The notes below the pieces were generated by a model that saw only the letters and a list, made by a program, of their open reading frames with translations, was not told the origin of the DNA and searched no databases. From Anaerocolumna xylanovorans DSM 12503 (GTDB lineage Bacteria > Bacillota > Clostridia > Lachnospirales > Lachnospiraceae), in NCBI RefSeq assembly GCF_900143645.1, contig NZ_FRFD01000017.1, forward strand, positions 42,778-106,777: a DNA stretch of 64,000 bases. The letters are read 5' to 3'. This document shows positions 9,198-17,194 of this stretch, in pieces. The number at the start of each line of letters is the position of its first letter. Positions within the stretch are counted from its first letter, which is position 1. Position numbers and translations under genes: made by a program.

Positions 9198-9947
9198 TTA
9201 CTCTTTCGCCTTTATTTTTTCTAAAGGTTCTGAAACGTTAACCGCATATTCCGGCCTCGAATCCCCTCGTTTTATCGGTGCTACATAGTTTGCTGCATTG
9301 ATAAGCACCTTCTTTATATCGTCCCTGTAAAAGGTAGGATATTCCTCATGCCCCGGTCTGAAATAGAAGACTTTCCCTCTTCCTCTGTAAAATACACATC
9401 CGCTCCTGCATACTTCTCCTCCCTCAAACCAGCTGATAAAAACCAGCTCGTCCGGGTTTGGTATTTCAAATTGTTCGCCATACATCTCTTCCATAGGCAG
9501 CTCAATGTATTCTCCGATTCCTTCCGTAATAGGGTGACCGGGTTCAACCACCCACAAACGTTCCTTTTCATCTGCCACCCGCCATTTCAAATTGCAGGAA
9601 GTTCCCATAAGCCTGCGAAAGATTTTGGAGTGATGTCCCGAATGTAATACGATAAGTCCCATCCCATTTAAGACTCTATTTTGAACTTTCTCTACAATTT
9701 CATCGGATACTTCATGGTGTACCATATGTCCCCACCAGAACAAAACATCAGTGCTCTCAAGCACCTCATCAGTAAGGCCATGCTCCGGCTCATCCAATGT
9801 AGCCGTCCTCACCTCATAATTCTCATCATCTTGAAAGTACTCTGCCAGGACCTTATGTATGCCCTCCGGGTAGATTTCTCCTACCTTTCCTCCCATCTTT
9901 TCATGACGGTATTCATTCCATATTGTAACACGTATTTTTTCACTCAT
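9198..9947 (-). CDS. ThuA domain-containing protein
   Basis: 249 aa protein of the ThuA (trehalose utilisation) family, with a class I glutamine-amidotransferase-like fold. Visible features are VTIWNEYRHEK, the strand and turn VLFWWGHMVHHEV, GLIVLHSGHHSKIF and the C-terminal YFRPGHEEYPTFY. The family's biochemical role is poorly defined; members are linked to sugar metabolism in other bacteria. No sugar genes adjoin it here, so no substrate is proposed. Separated from LtaS-like and downstream genes by ordinary spacers. Confidence 0.85.
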   Translation of the reverse strand: MSEKIRVTIWNEYRHEKMGGKVGEIYPEGIHKVLAEYFQDDENYEVRTATLDEPEHGLTDEVLESTDVLFWWGHMVHHEVSDEIVEKVQNRVLNGMGLIVLHSGHHSKIFRRLMGTSCNLKWRVADEKERLWVVEPGHPITEGIGEYIELPMEEMYGEQFEIPNPDELVFISWFEGGEVCRSGCVFYRGRGKVFYFRPGHEEYPTFYRDDIKKVLINAANYVAPIKRGDSRPEYAVNVSEPLEKIKAKE

Positions 9948-10258
9948 ATTTAAATTTCCTTTCTCTTGGCATTAATATTTCCAAAATGCCTCCATTTTAT
10001 AAAAAATCATTTTTATATGCAGGTATTTTTTTAAATACAATCCCGTTCTTTCAACAATTAACCTTACTATTCCTAAGCTCTGTTGTCAATTGCTGTTTTA
10101 TAATTTTTTTTTATATTTTCAAGAGCCCAAAGTATTCTTAGATAATTCAAACTTCTGCAATACGAGCAAGGGCAGAAACCGCAAGAAACCGGCTCTGCCC
10201 TTAATAATTATCAGCATATTTTATATTCATCTTAGAATTTACACAGAACTCGAAATGC
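9948..10258. other. Intergenic region with one hairpin
   Basis: No believable reading frame. An imperfect stem AAGGGCAGA...TCTGCCCTT lies at about 10168-10202 and may end transcription of the 10.26-10.67 kb gene, although no clear T-run follows on the minus strand. The rest is AT-rich and holds the upstream region of the ThuA gene. Confidence 0.5.
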
Positions 10259-10669
10259 TTATACGTTAATTTGGTCCAGTAATTTGATTACCTTTTGAAT
10301 CCTAACAATATCATTGGGTTCAATGCTTCTAATTTCCTGTGCAACAATAGTCTCGATTTTTTTGATTGCATTCTTAATTTCATCGGAAACTCTGTTAATC
10401 ACGTCGTTTGCCACCATTGATTCAATTTCTCCGTCATTTAAGCTTAACTTGTATTCACCCCTGCCAGTTTTTACGATAATTTTACGTTCATTGGCCCGCT
10501 TAATTATTCCTGTCACCTTTCCTGATGTAAATTTATATGTATCTTGTAAATACGTTTGAATTTCTGATGCTTTTGCCGCATATCCAGATTTCTGATGGCT
10601 AAAATACTCAACAAGTTCTTTGAATCCTTCCGGACTTAGTGAATTATTTCTTTTATTATCACTATCCAT
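10259..10669 (-). CDS. Hypothetical protein with possible winged-helix start
   Basis: 136 aa, family not recognised. Residues 10-75 (SPEGFKELVEYFSHQ through RGEYKLSL) have the helix-helix-strand rhythm of a winged-helix domain, ending in a wing-like KIIVKTGRGEYKL. Residues 80-136 are helical and amphipathic (DEIKNAIKKIETIVAQEI), suggesting oligomerisation. No signal peptide or membrane segment. It stands alone between a ThuA gene and a stomatin/NfeD pair. A DNA-binding role is suggestion only. Confidence 0.65.
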   Translation of the reverse strand: MDSDNKRNNSLSPEGFKELVEYFSHQKSGYAAKASEIQTYLQDTYKFTSGKVTGIIKRANERKIIVKTGRGEYKLSLNDGEIESMVANDVINRVSDEIKNAIKKIETIVAQEIRSIEPNDIVRIQKVIKLLDQINV

Positions 10670-10821
10670 TTCTTCACACTCCCTTTTTTATTTCATTATA
10701 CACCATCAATTCTTTTCAGTCAATCTTTTGTTATTCAAAACTTTGGAATTTTTGAATTAAAAATATAACTGATTTAAACTTAACTCCTTACTATAAACGT
10801 TCAAAAAACAATAGTTGGAGA

Positions 10822-10856
10822 TTAAAAAGACCCCGAATTAATTCGGAGTCTTTAAA
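10822..10856 (-). terminator. Intrinsic terminator after SPFH gene
   Basis: Minus strand AAAGACTCCGAATT/AATTCGGGGTCTTTTT: a 12-bp stem followed by a T-run, about 45 nt after the SPFH stop codon. Confidence 0.88.
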
Positions 10857-10899
10857 TAGTATAAACTTTAATTATTAATGTTATAAGGATAATTTTTTA

Positions 10900-11817
10900 T
10901 TATTTGTCGCTTATTACTTCTGTGATGGACTTTGCAAGACCTGCAATCCCCTGAATATCGGAAGGGATAATAATCTTGGTAGCTTTTCCGTCAGCTGCCT
11001 TCTGGAAAGCTTCCAGACTCTTAATCTGAAGTACTGCTGTGCTGGGGCTTGATTCATTTAAGAAACGGATACCGTCTGCATTTGCTTTCTGGACAGTAAG
11101 AATAGCTTCTGCCTGACCTTCTGCTTCTCTGATGGTAGCTTCCTTTACAGCTTCTGCATGGAGAATGGCTGATGCCTTCTCTGCCTCTGCTTCCAGAATT
11201 ACGGACTGCTTCTTTCCTTCTGCCACAAGAATTTGAGAGGTCTTTTCACCTTCTGCGCGAAGGATGGCTTCTCTTCGTTCACGTTCTGCCTTCATCTGCT
11301 TCTCCATGGCATCCTGAATAGCTGCCGGAGGAATGATGTTCTTTAACTCTACACGGTTTACCTTGATTCCCCAAGGGTCTGTAGCAACGTCAAGGGATAC
11401 TCTCATCTTTGTATTGATAATCTCTCTGGAGGTTAAGGTTTCGTCTAACTCTAAATCACCGATAATATTACGAAGAGTAGTAGCTGTCAGGTTCTCAATA
11501 GCAAGAATGGGACGTTCTACACCATATGCAAAAAGCTTGGGGTCTGTAATCTGAAAGAATACAACCGTATCGATCTTCATGGTAACATTGTCCTTTGTAA
11601 TAACGGGCTGAGGAGCAAAGTCTACTACCTGCTCTTTTAAGAGCACTCTCCTTGCTACCTTATCAATAAAGGGCACCATAAAATGAATACCTACAGTCCA
11701 GGTTGCCTGATATCCTCCAAGTCTCTCCAATACATAGGAATGAGCCTGGGGAACAATACGTACACAGGATGCTACAATAATTAGTACAACTACTAATAAA
11801 CCAATAATAACCGGCAT
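10900..11817 (-). CDS. SPFH/band 7 (stomatin-like) membrane protein
   Basis: Membrane-scaffold protein of the stomatin/prohibitin/flotillin group. 305 aa: one N-terminal membrane helix (VIIGLLVVVLIIVASC), the SPFH core (VPQAHSYVLERLGGY; FMVPFIDKVARRVLLKEQVVDF; RNIIGDLELDETLTSR) and a long charged coiled coil at residues ~170-250 with repeated AEAEKASAILHAEA-type heptads. Its start codon directly abuts the stop codon of an NfeD gene, the classic stomatin/NfeD operon pair. The partner probably sits with it in membrane microdomains. No protease domain is present. Confidence 0.93.
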   Translation of the reverse strand: MPVIIGLLVVVLIIVASCVRIVPQAHSYVLERLGGYQATWTVGIHFMVPFIDKVARRVLLKEQVVDFAPQPVITKDNVTMKIDTVVFFQITDPKLFAYGVERPILAIENLTATTLRNIIGDLELDETLTSREIINTKMRVSLDVATDPWGIKVNRVELKNIIPPAAIQDAMEKQMKAERERREAILRAEGEKTSQILVAEGKKQSVILEAEAEKASAILHAEAVKEATIREAEGQAEAILTVQKANADGIRFLNESSPSTAVLQIKSLEAFQKAADGKATKIIIPSDIQGIAGLAKSITEVISDK

Positions 11818-12258
11818 TTAAACTCCCTCACTTTCTTCTTCTACAATTAATTTTACACCAGAAACTTTTTTAATGAGGACTTTCTTTCCCTCTTTGATAA
11901 CAGCCGAATCCTCATAAGCTCTGGCTGTCCATTCCAGACCGTTTACCTGAACAACTCCGGTTCCATTAAAATTATCAATGGTTTCAAGAACCTTTCCGGT
12001 GCTTCCTTCCAAGCTTTCATAATTTGTCTTTACTCTCTTGCCATTAAAATATTTTACCGCAATAGGCCTTGTAAAGTAAAGCAATACAAAGGATACCACG
12101 ATAAATGCCAAAATCTCCAGAATAATATTATCTGAAAACAGAGAAATTATAAAGGATATCACGGCTCCTCCGGCAAACCATATGGATGCCAGTCCCAGGG
12201 TAAATATCTCGATAAGTAATAAGATAATAAGTGCAACTAACCAATAAATGGAATCCAC
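11818..12258 (-). CDS. NfeD family protein (short form)
   Basis: 146 aa. Three or four membrane helices cover residues 1-75 (WLVALIILLLIEIFTLGL; AGGAVISFIISLF; ILEILAFIVVSFVLLY). A C-terminal OB-fold domain follows (SLEGSTGKVLETIDNFNGTGVVQVNG...VLIKKVSGVKLIVEE). This is the short NfeD1b type without the ClpP-like protease domain. It immediately precedes, and is surely co-transcribed with, the SPFH protein it is expected to partner. Confidence 0.92.
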   Translation of the reverse strand: MDSIYWLVALIILLLIEIFTLGLASIWFAGGAVISFIISLFSDNIILEILAFIVVSFVLLYFTRPIAVKYFNGKRVKTNYESLEGSTGKVLETIDNFNGTGVVQVNGLEWTARAYEDSAVIKEGKKVLIKKVSGVKLIVEEESEGV

Positions 12259-12359
12259 GGAACATTTCCCCCTTCCGTAAGTTTTGATATATTCATTTTA
12301 CTTCATAATCTATAAAATAACAACATCCGCCTTACTTATTTTAGGATTTTAAGTGATTT

Positions 12360-13160
12360 TTAATCCTTCTCTAATCTATTCCTCTTCTGGCGGTATATTT
12401 CGTACATCAGCAAAGCCGCCGCCACTCCGGCATTTAGGGATTCTACCTTTCCTTCCATTGGTATAATGACATTACAGGTAGAAAGTGCCGCAGCTTCTTC
12501 ACTTAAGCCTTTTGCTTCATTTCCAATAAGGATGGCTGACTTCTTAGGATAGGAAAAAGAGTCATATTCCACAGCGGCTTTTAAATGGGCTGCATAAACT
12601 TCAATTCCTGCTGCCTTTATCTCCTTTAAAGCCAAATAGAAATCCTTTACATAGACAAAGGGCATTCTGAAAATGGCCCCCATAGTAGCCCTGATTACCT
12701 TAGGATTATAGATATCCACAGAGGACTGGCTTAGAACAATGCCGGTCATTCCTGCTCCTTCTGCTGTTCTTATGATAGTCCCCAGATTCCCGGGGTCGCG
12801 AAGGTCTTCTAAAAGCAGCAGGTTTACGTCCGTCTTGTTTACTATTTCTGCAAGCTCATATTCTTTTCTTCTTACCACCGCCAATACTCCCTGTGGAGTT
12901 AATGTATCACTTGCGGCTTTCATCACCTGCTCTGTTACTGTCTCATAAGATATTCCCTTAAAATAATCCGTATTATTTCTGGTCTTTTCCTCATAGAGCT
13001 CTTCTGTTACATAAGCCTTTATAAGATGTCCTCCGTCCCTTGCTTCTTCAAACATCTTGATTCCTTCCGCCACAAAGGCATTCTGTTCCTGACGTTCCTT
13101 ATGTCTGGCCTGCAGTTGGATTAAATTCTTTATCTGCGGATTTGATGTGCTGCTAATCAT
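12360..13160 (-). CDS. TrmH/SpoU family RNA 2'-O-methyltransferase
   Basis: 266 aa. The N-terminal RNA-binding domain starts MISSTSNPQIKNLIQL. The SPOUT methyltransferase motifs are present in order: LEDLRDPGNLGTIIRTAEGAG (motif 1), ILIGNEAKGLSEEA (motif 2) and IPMEGKVESLNAGVAAALLMYE (motif 3, knot). It uses SAM to methylate a ribose in rRNA or tRNA; the exact target cannot be read from the sequence. In many Firmicutes a close homologue lies beside pheS, but not here. Confidence 0.92.
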   Translation of the reverse strand: MISSTSNPQIKNLIQLQARHKERQEQNAFVAEGIKMFEEARDGGHLIKAYVTEELYEEKTRNNTDYFKGISYETVTEQVMKAASDTLTPQGVLAVVRRKEYELAEIVNKTDVNLLLLEDLRDPGNLGTIIRTAEGAGMTGIVLSQSSVDIYNPKVIRATMGAIFRMPFVYVKDFYLALKEIKAAGIEVYAAHLKAAVEYDSFSYPKKSAILIGNEAKGLSEEAAALSTCNVIIPMEGKVESLNAGVAAALLMYEIYRQKRNRLEKD

Positions 13161-13233
13161 AATTTACCCCGTTTCTGCGCTTATAATTGCACCTTCCAAC
13201 CGGCACTGCAGCACAGACTTATGCTTGCTGCTT

Positions 13234-14043
13234 CTACTGGTAATAGTGCTTAAGGTAATCCATCCATTCGTTATATATTTCTCTTTCGGACTTTCCAAGA
13301 GAAGTCTTCCAGTCTTCTGTTTTGATAAGCTTTATAACACTGTCCCATCCATATTCTTCTTTCAGATATTCAATATAGGTGGTAGAAAAAGTATAACCGC
13401 CCATATCAGAGAACTTAACAGGATTTTTTGTTCCTGTATCCTTATAGGAAGGCACCTGCATCTGACTAAGATATTCCTTATAAAAAGGTTCCCCATTGGC
13501 AAGGTACAGGGCCATACCTTCCGTAAGCCATAGCCTTATACCGGGATTTAGCGTACTGATGCAGGCATGAACCATTTCATGAAGAACGGCTTGTTGAATA
13601 TCATTATATTGATGCACCTTGCCGGGATTGGCAGGTGAAGTCAGTATAACTTTCGTTTTGATATTATCTCCTATGTACCAGTCCAAATGCAGAAACAGTG
13701 CCAGATAGCCGTATTTCTTACACTGCATGGTTTTCTGGCTGTCATAGATATAAATGCTTATCTTCTGCTGTGTGTTAATTCCCAGCGCTTCCATAAGCTT
13801 TGGTGCTCTTTCTTCTGCAAGGTGAAAAACATCCTCTGCCGCTTCTTTTTCCTTTTCATAATAAACCTTTACACAAGTTCCCTTCAAGCATTTCATTCCA
13901 GGTTCTTTTAACCGCATTGCCGGTATAAAGTTAAGAGTGATTATTACTATGGCAAATAAGAAGAACCCTCCCGTAAAGATCGCAGCCTTTCCTATAACGG
14001 ATATTTTTCCCTTTTCTTTTTGGCTCTTAATTCTTTTATTCAT
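13234..14043 (-). CDS. Membrane-anchored gluzincin (peptidase MA-like) protein
   Basis: 269 aa. A basic N-terminus and a single helix at residues ~18-38 (AAIFTGGFFLFAIVIITLNFI) anchor it outside the cytoplasm. The zinc site is HEMVHACIST with the third ligand or glutamate in LTEGMALYLANGE, the HExxH...E pattern of peptidase MA-like gluzincins. CLKGTCVKVYYE near residue 55 may carry a disulfide. The substrate is unknown. It is followed by a TrmH gene and preceded by a LuxR-type regulator on the same strand. Confidence 0.82.
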   Translation of the reverse strand: MNKRIKSQKEKGKISVIGKAAIFTGGFFLFAIVIITLNFIPAMRLKEPGMKCLKGTCVKVYYEKEKEAAEDVFHLAEERAPKLMEALGINTQQKISIYIYDSQKTMQCKKYGYLALFLHLDWYIGDNIKTKVILTSPANPGKVHQYNDIQQAVLHEMVHACISTLNPGIRLWLTEGMALYLANGEPFYKEYLSQMQVPSYKDTGTKNPVKFSDMGGYTFSTTYIEYLKEEYGWDSVIKLIKTEDWKTSLGKSEREIYNEWMDYLKHYYQ

Positions 14044-14122
14044 TATATAGTATTTCCTTTCCTTTTTGGTAAATAAACCTTACCTGAAAAGGAAATTTAT
14101 AAGAAGTAACCGGAGTCATTTT

Positions 14123-14968
14123 TTACATGTGACCGGGGTCATTTTCATTAAAATACCGGTTAAGTTTAAGGGCAAGAGCTGTCCGGTCCTTTATTCCGGT
14201 CTTTTCATATATGACACTGACATAATTTTTCACAGTTCCTACGGAAAGATATAATTGCTTTGCAATTTGCGCATTTGTACAGCCATAGGATATCAGCCTG
14301 CAGACCTCCCTCTCTCGTTCTGTCATGGTATGCAGGATACCGGTATCCTCTGCAGGCTGCGGGATGGTATTTTCTTTCTTCTCTTCCTGAAAGCTGCTAA
14401 AGCTGCTGATATATTTTCTGCAATGGCTGACGAGTATGTTGATAATAACCGCTATACAAAGATATTCCAGCACTCTTGGAAAAGCTCCGTAAAGCATTAT
14501 GACCTTTACTCCTTTAAATGGCTCTATCCATGGCTGTAAAAGATAGAATCCTGTGACAAAATGAGAAAGCAGAATCGTCAGTACTGTGGATCCATAGCAA
14601 AAATACAGTATCTTTTTTTCTAAATACAAGGCAGCTATTATTGTTGGTAATATAAATAGGAGCAGCACCTGAAAGGTCAGGAAAATATAATAAATCCCAG
14701 TTACTGCTGTCACAGACCCTATTAAAAGGTACTTTACCCAGGCTTCATCAATGTGTAAGATATCAATCATGACGGTTGGCAGCAACAGAGGGATTACTGT
14801 TGCCGCTATGGTCCCATTTACAATACTGGTCTGGAGGTCAAATATTTTCAGCCAGCAAAGAATTGCTACCAGGAATTCAAAATACAGTACTATTCTTGCA
14901 GCCCGGGAAACTTTTTCATTTGTCTCATATTCATTCTGTCTTAAAAGGACTTCATAATCTGTTTCCAT
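14123..14968 (-). CDS. LuxR-type regulator with membrane sensor domain
   Basis: 281 aa. Residues ~22-190 hold six or more hydrophobic helices; residues ~215-275 are a LuxR/GerE helix-turn-helix (MTEREREVCRLISYG, then IAKQLYLSVGTVKNYVSVIYEKTG). No receiver or ATP-binding domain is present, so this is a one-component membrane-bound regulator. The signal is unknown. The ribosome site GGAGG six bases before the ATG lies at the end of a dispersed hairpin repeat. The next gene downstream (peptidase MA) is a plausible but unproven target. Confidence 0.88.
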   Translation of the reverse strand: METDYEVLLRQNEYETNEKVSRAARIVLYFEFLVAILCWLKIFDLQTSIVNGTIAATVIPLLLPTVMIDILHIDEAWVKYLLIGSVTAVTGIYYIFLTFQVLLLFILPTIIAALYLEKKILYFCYGSTVLTILLSHFVTGFYLLQPWIEPFKGVKVIMLYGAFPRVLEYLCIAVIINILVSHCRKYISSFSSFQEEKKENTIPQPAEDTGILHTMTEREREVCRLISYGCTNAQIAKQLYLSVGTVKNYVSVIYEKTGIKDRTALALKLNRYFNENDPGHM

Positions 14969-14974
14969 CTCATA

Positions 14975-15030
14975 CCTCCATGCATATCGCAGGCTTGTCA
15001 GCAGACCACGAGCAATCTATCCTATTCTAA
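14975..15030 (-). repeat. Composite repeat, B module only, luxR-like leader
   Basis: Plus strand CCTCCATGCATATCGCAGGC then a diverged stem with CAGCAGACC...GAGCAATCT. The first part matches the B-module end seen elsewhere (ATGCATATCGC). Here the end carries a full GGAGG on the mRNA strand and acts as the ribosome site. No A hairpin is visible. Confidence 0.7.
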
Positions 15031-15208
15031 CGTATCTTTTGCCGGGCTGCAAGCTCTTTTATACCTTCCTGTTACTATTCTATTTTCTGAAATAAGATTT
15101 CAATTTCAGTAAGATAATGGTAGAGTTTATTGCTTATTTGCTTTATAATAAAGAATATTAACGCCATTATCTATTTGGATTAAGGTATGTGTATGAGGAG
15201 GGGTAACT

Positions 15209-15799
15209 TTGAGAAGAAGTTTTTTGGTTTTTGCAATTATTTGCTTTACACTGATGCTTTGTTCTTGCGTAAACACCGGTAAGAAAGTAGAACCATTAAG
15301 AACTGAAACTGTTGATTTTGATATTAATACAGCTGCACAAATGGTTGAAAAGGGTGAAAAAATCATTGCAGATATCTCTCTTAAAGATACTGTTTCAAGA
15401 GACGAGTTTAAGCAATTTTTAACCGATATGGAAGATGCATACGACGGGTATAAAGAAATACAATGGAACTATATGTTTTTCTATAATGACGAATTTGAGG
15501 ATGAACATATCGCTACGCTCCATTTGAATAAGGATATGTTCTATCCGACGATATATCATAAAGACGTAGAAATTGTATCTGCCCAGGTAAAAAATGAATA
15601 TTACGAAGATGAGACTTTAAACGACATCATTTTAACCATAAGAGAAGAATATTTAGGTACGGACAGCAAATTAAAAGGCTGGTACAGGGAGTCTCTTTAT
15701 AAAAAAAATGAGGAAGGTAAATGGGTGTTTTTTTCTTTTGACGGTCAGATGAATTTTTCGGATGAGGGTATCACATCTGATTATCTTAAATTAAAGTAA
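15209..15799 (+). CDS. Lipoprotein of unknown function
   Basis: 196 aa, TTG start with GAGGAGGGG eight bases upstream. The signal peptide RRSFLVFAIICFTLMLCSC ends in a lipobox (L-C-S-C, Cys20), so it should be lipid-anchored outside the membrane. The mature part is acidic, with many aromatic residues (EIQWNYMFFYNDEFEDEH; IREEYLGTD; GKWVFFSFDGQMNF), and resembles no family I can name. A TATAAT hexamer lies at 15144-15149. The gene is convergent with an APH-like gene with no spacer. Confidence 0.75.
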   Translation: MRRSFLVFAIICFTLMLCSCVNTGKKVEPLRTETVDFDINTAAQMVEKGEKIIADISLKDTVSRDEFKQFLTDMEDAYDGYKEIQWNYMFFYNDEFEDEHIATLHLNKDMFYPTIYHKDVEIVSAQVKNEYYEDETLNDIILTIREEYLGTDSKLKGWYRESLYKKNEEGKWVFFSFDGQMNFSDEGITSDYLKLK

Positions 15800-16591
15800 T
15801 TAAAACAACTCATCCATCAGAATATAATATTTAATTTTATCCCAATCCGGCAATATCCCCAACTCGTTAAAAAGTAACTCCGGGTTAAAATCCTCATATA
15901 TTTTTCCACCATAGCTGCCGTTATAATTATGCTGCAGACTCCTATAACACAGGGCAATATCCTGGTATTTATCAGCAACCCCGCTTCGGCCCAGATCAAT
16001 AAATCCATTCACATTATTGTCCTTAATAAAAATATTGGGTAAGCAATAATCGCCATGGGAAAAAACAAGTTCCTCATCCGGCTTATTTTCTTTAAGCCAC
16101 TCAAGCAGCTTTGCAGGACTTTCAAACCCCTTTTTTCCATATGTCTTAGGTTCGGCATCTTCCATACCGCAAAGATTGCTTTGAACACGGAATTCAGCAA
16201 GCTTTAATTTATTCTCTATGGAATTACTATGCGGACAATCTGATATATCCACACTCCACAGCATTTTTAACCCCTTAGCCAGCAGTCTGACTAATTCTTT
16301 GGGATTTTCAAGTAATTTTGGTGAACATGACATTTCGCCCATAATCCTGCTCATGAGCAGATAATTTATTCCATCTTCCTTGTATGAGCATAGAATCTTG
16401 GGAACAGACAGTTTATCTGCGAGCCAGAACATGATCCTATGTTCATTATCTGATTCTTCCCCTTGCTTTTCAATTTTCAGTACCATATCATCAAAGCAGA
16501 TTACCTGTGAATCTGACATTCCAATTGCGTCAAGGGAATATGGCCTGCTGCCAATTATTTTTCTTATATTTTCAGGGATATATAAATTCAT
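15800..16591 (-). CDS. APH(3')-like aminoglycoside phosphotransferase
   Basis: Predicted to transfer phosphate to the 3'-OH of kanamycin-type aminoglycosides. 263 aa, the same length class as APH(3')-III. Kinase motifs: the ATP-site lysine in MVLKIEKQ, LLMSRIMGEM, the catalytic loop VFSHGDYCLPNIF near residue 180 and the metal loop GFIDLGRSGVADKYQDIALCYRS near residue 198. The extreme C-terminus KIKYYILMDELF closely resembles the substrate-binding tail of APH(3')-III. Overall it is divergent, so resistance activity is likely but not certain. No transposase or integron sits beside it. Confidence 0.88.
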   Translation of the reverse strand: MNLYIPENIRKIIGSRPYSLDAIGMSDSQVICFDDMVLKIEKQGEESDNEHRIMFWLADKLSVPKILCSYKEDGINYLLMSRIMGEMSCSPKLLENPKELVRLLAKGLKMLWSVDISDCPHSNSIENKLKLAEFRVQSNLCGMEDAEPKTYGKKGFESPAKLLEWLKENKPDEELVFSHGDYCLPNIFIKDNNVNGFIDLGRSGVADKYQDIALCYRSLQHNYNGSYGGKIYEDFNPELLFNELGILPDWDKIKYYILMDELF

Positions 16592-16654
16592 TTTTACTTG
16601 ATGCGCTCCTTTCTTTTCAACTTTGCCATAATCAAGAGCAAAGCTATATTTATC

Positions 16655-16676
16655 ATTAGGTTAGTTCCTAACGAAT
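16655..16676. promoter_or_regulatory. Palindromic operator-like site
   Basis: The arms GTTAG and CTAAC are separated by three bases, within TTAGGTTAGTTCCTAACGAA, and a TATAAT-like hexamer overlaps the right edge (AATATAATAG). This resembles MarR-family operators that often control alpha/beta hydrolase genes. It sits in the divergent spacer between the APH-like gene and a hydrolase pseudogene. No MarR gene is present. Confidence 0.45.
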
Positions 16677-16712
16677 ATAATAGACTAAAATATATCCACC
16701 AGGAGCATAAGT

Positions 16713-17163
16713 ATGGGTTACTATGTTACTGCCGCAGATAATGTAAAAATATATGTGGAGGATCTTAATCCGGAATGTAAAAAAACTATTCTATTCATAC
16801 ATGGCTGGCCTGGAGACCATAATCTGTTTGAATACCAGTTTAACCAGATTCCCAAACTGGGTTATAGATGTATTGGAATAGATGTAAGAGGCTTTGGCAA
16901 ATCGGACAGACCATTTTGCGGTTATGATTTCGGCACTTTTCGCTGCCCCTGCTCCCAGTCTGATTAAACTTCCTGATTTCCCATATGGCGTGGATAGAGA
17001 GACAGTGACACAAATGATTGAAGAAACCTGGATCAAAGAAGTATTATTCACTGATTTAAAAGCCATCCGTGTACCTACCTTAATCATCCACGGGATACAT
17101 GATAAAGTGGTTCCCTTCCAACTAGAAATCGGTCTATCTGACAAGCAGATAGACCGAAGTTAA
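16713..17163 (+). pseudogene. Decayed alpha/beta hydrolase (chloroperoxidase-like)
   Basis: The N-terminus is normal (MGYYVTAADNVKIYVEDLNP, ILFIHGWPGDHNLFEYQ, GIDVRGFGKSDRP), with AGGAG upstream. After GYDF the frame shifts. A second frame resumes with APAPSLIKLPDFPYG, skipping the segment that should hold the nucleophile G-x-S-x-G. A second shortening joins ETWIKE to LFTDLKAIRVPTLIIHG. Homology stops at KVVPFQLE, and the remaining residues come from a hairpin. Two internal losses, a frameshift and a missing C-terminus mean no working enzyme. Confidence 0.87.
17129..17157 (-). terminator. Hairpin, probable prfA terminator
   Basis: Perfect 12-bp stem TCGGTCTATCTG/CAGATAGACCGA with a 5-nt loop, followed on the minus strand by TTTCTAG. 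A smaller stem CCTGGTC/GGACCAAGG lies between it and the prfA stop. The T-run is weak. It overlaps the false C-terminus of the hydrolase remnant. Confidence 0.6.
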
Positions 17164-17194
17164 GCGCATGGCCTTGGTCCAGCCGACCAGGCAT

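Noticed and set aside
15127..15366. Minus-strand frame over the lipoprotein start
   Set aside because: Overlaps a lipoprotein gene with a clear ribosome site and signal peptide; no own site.
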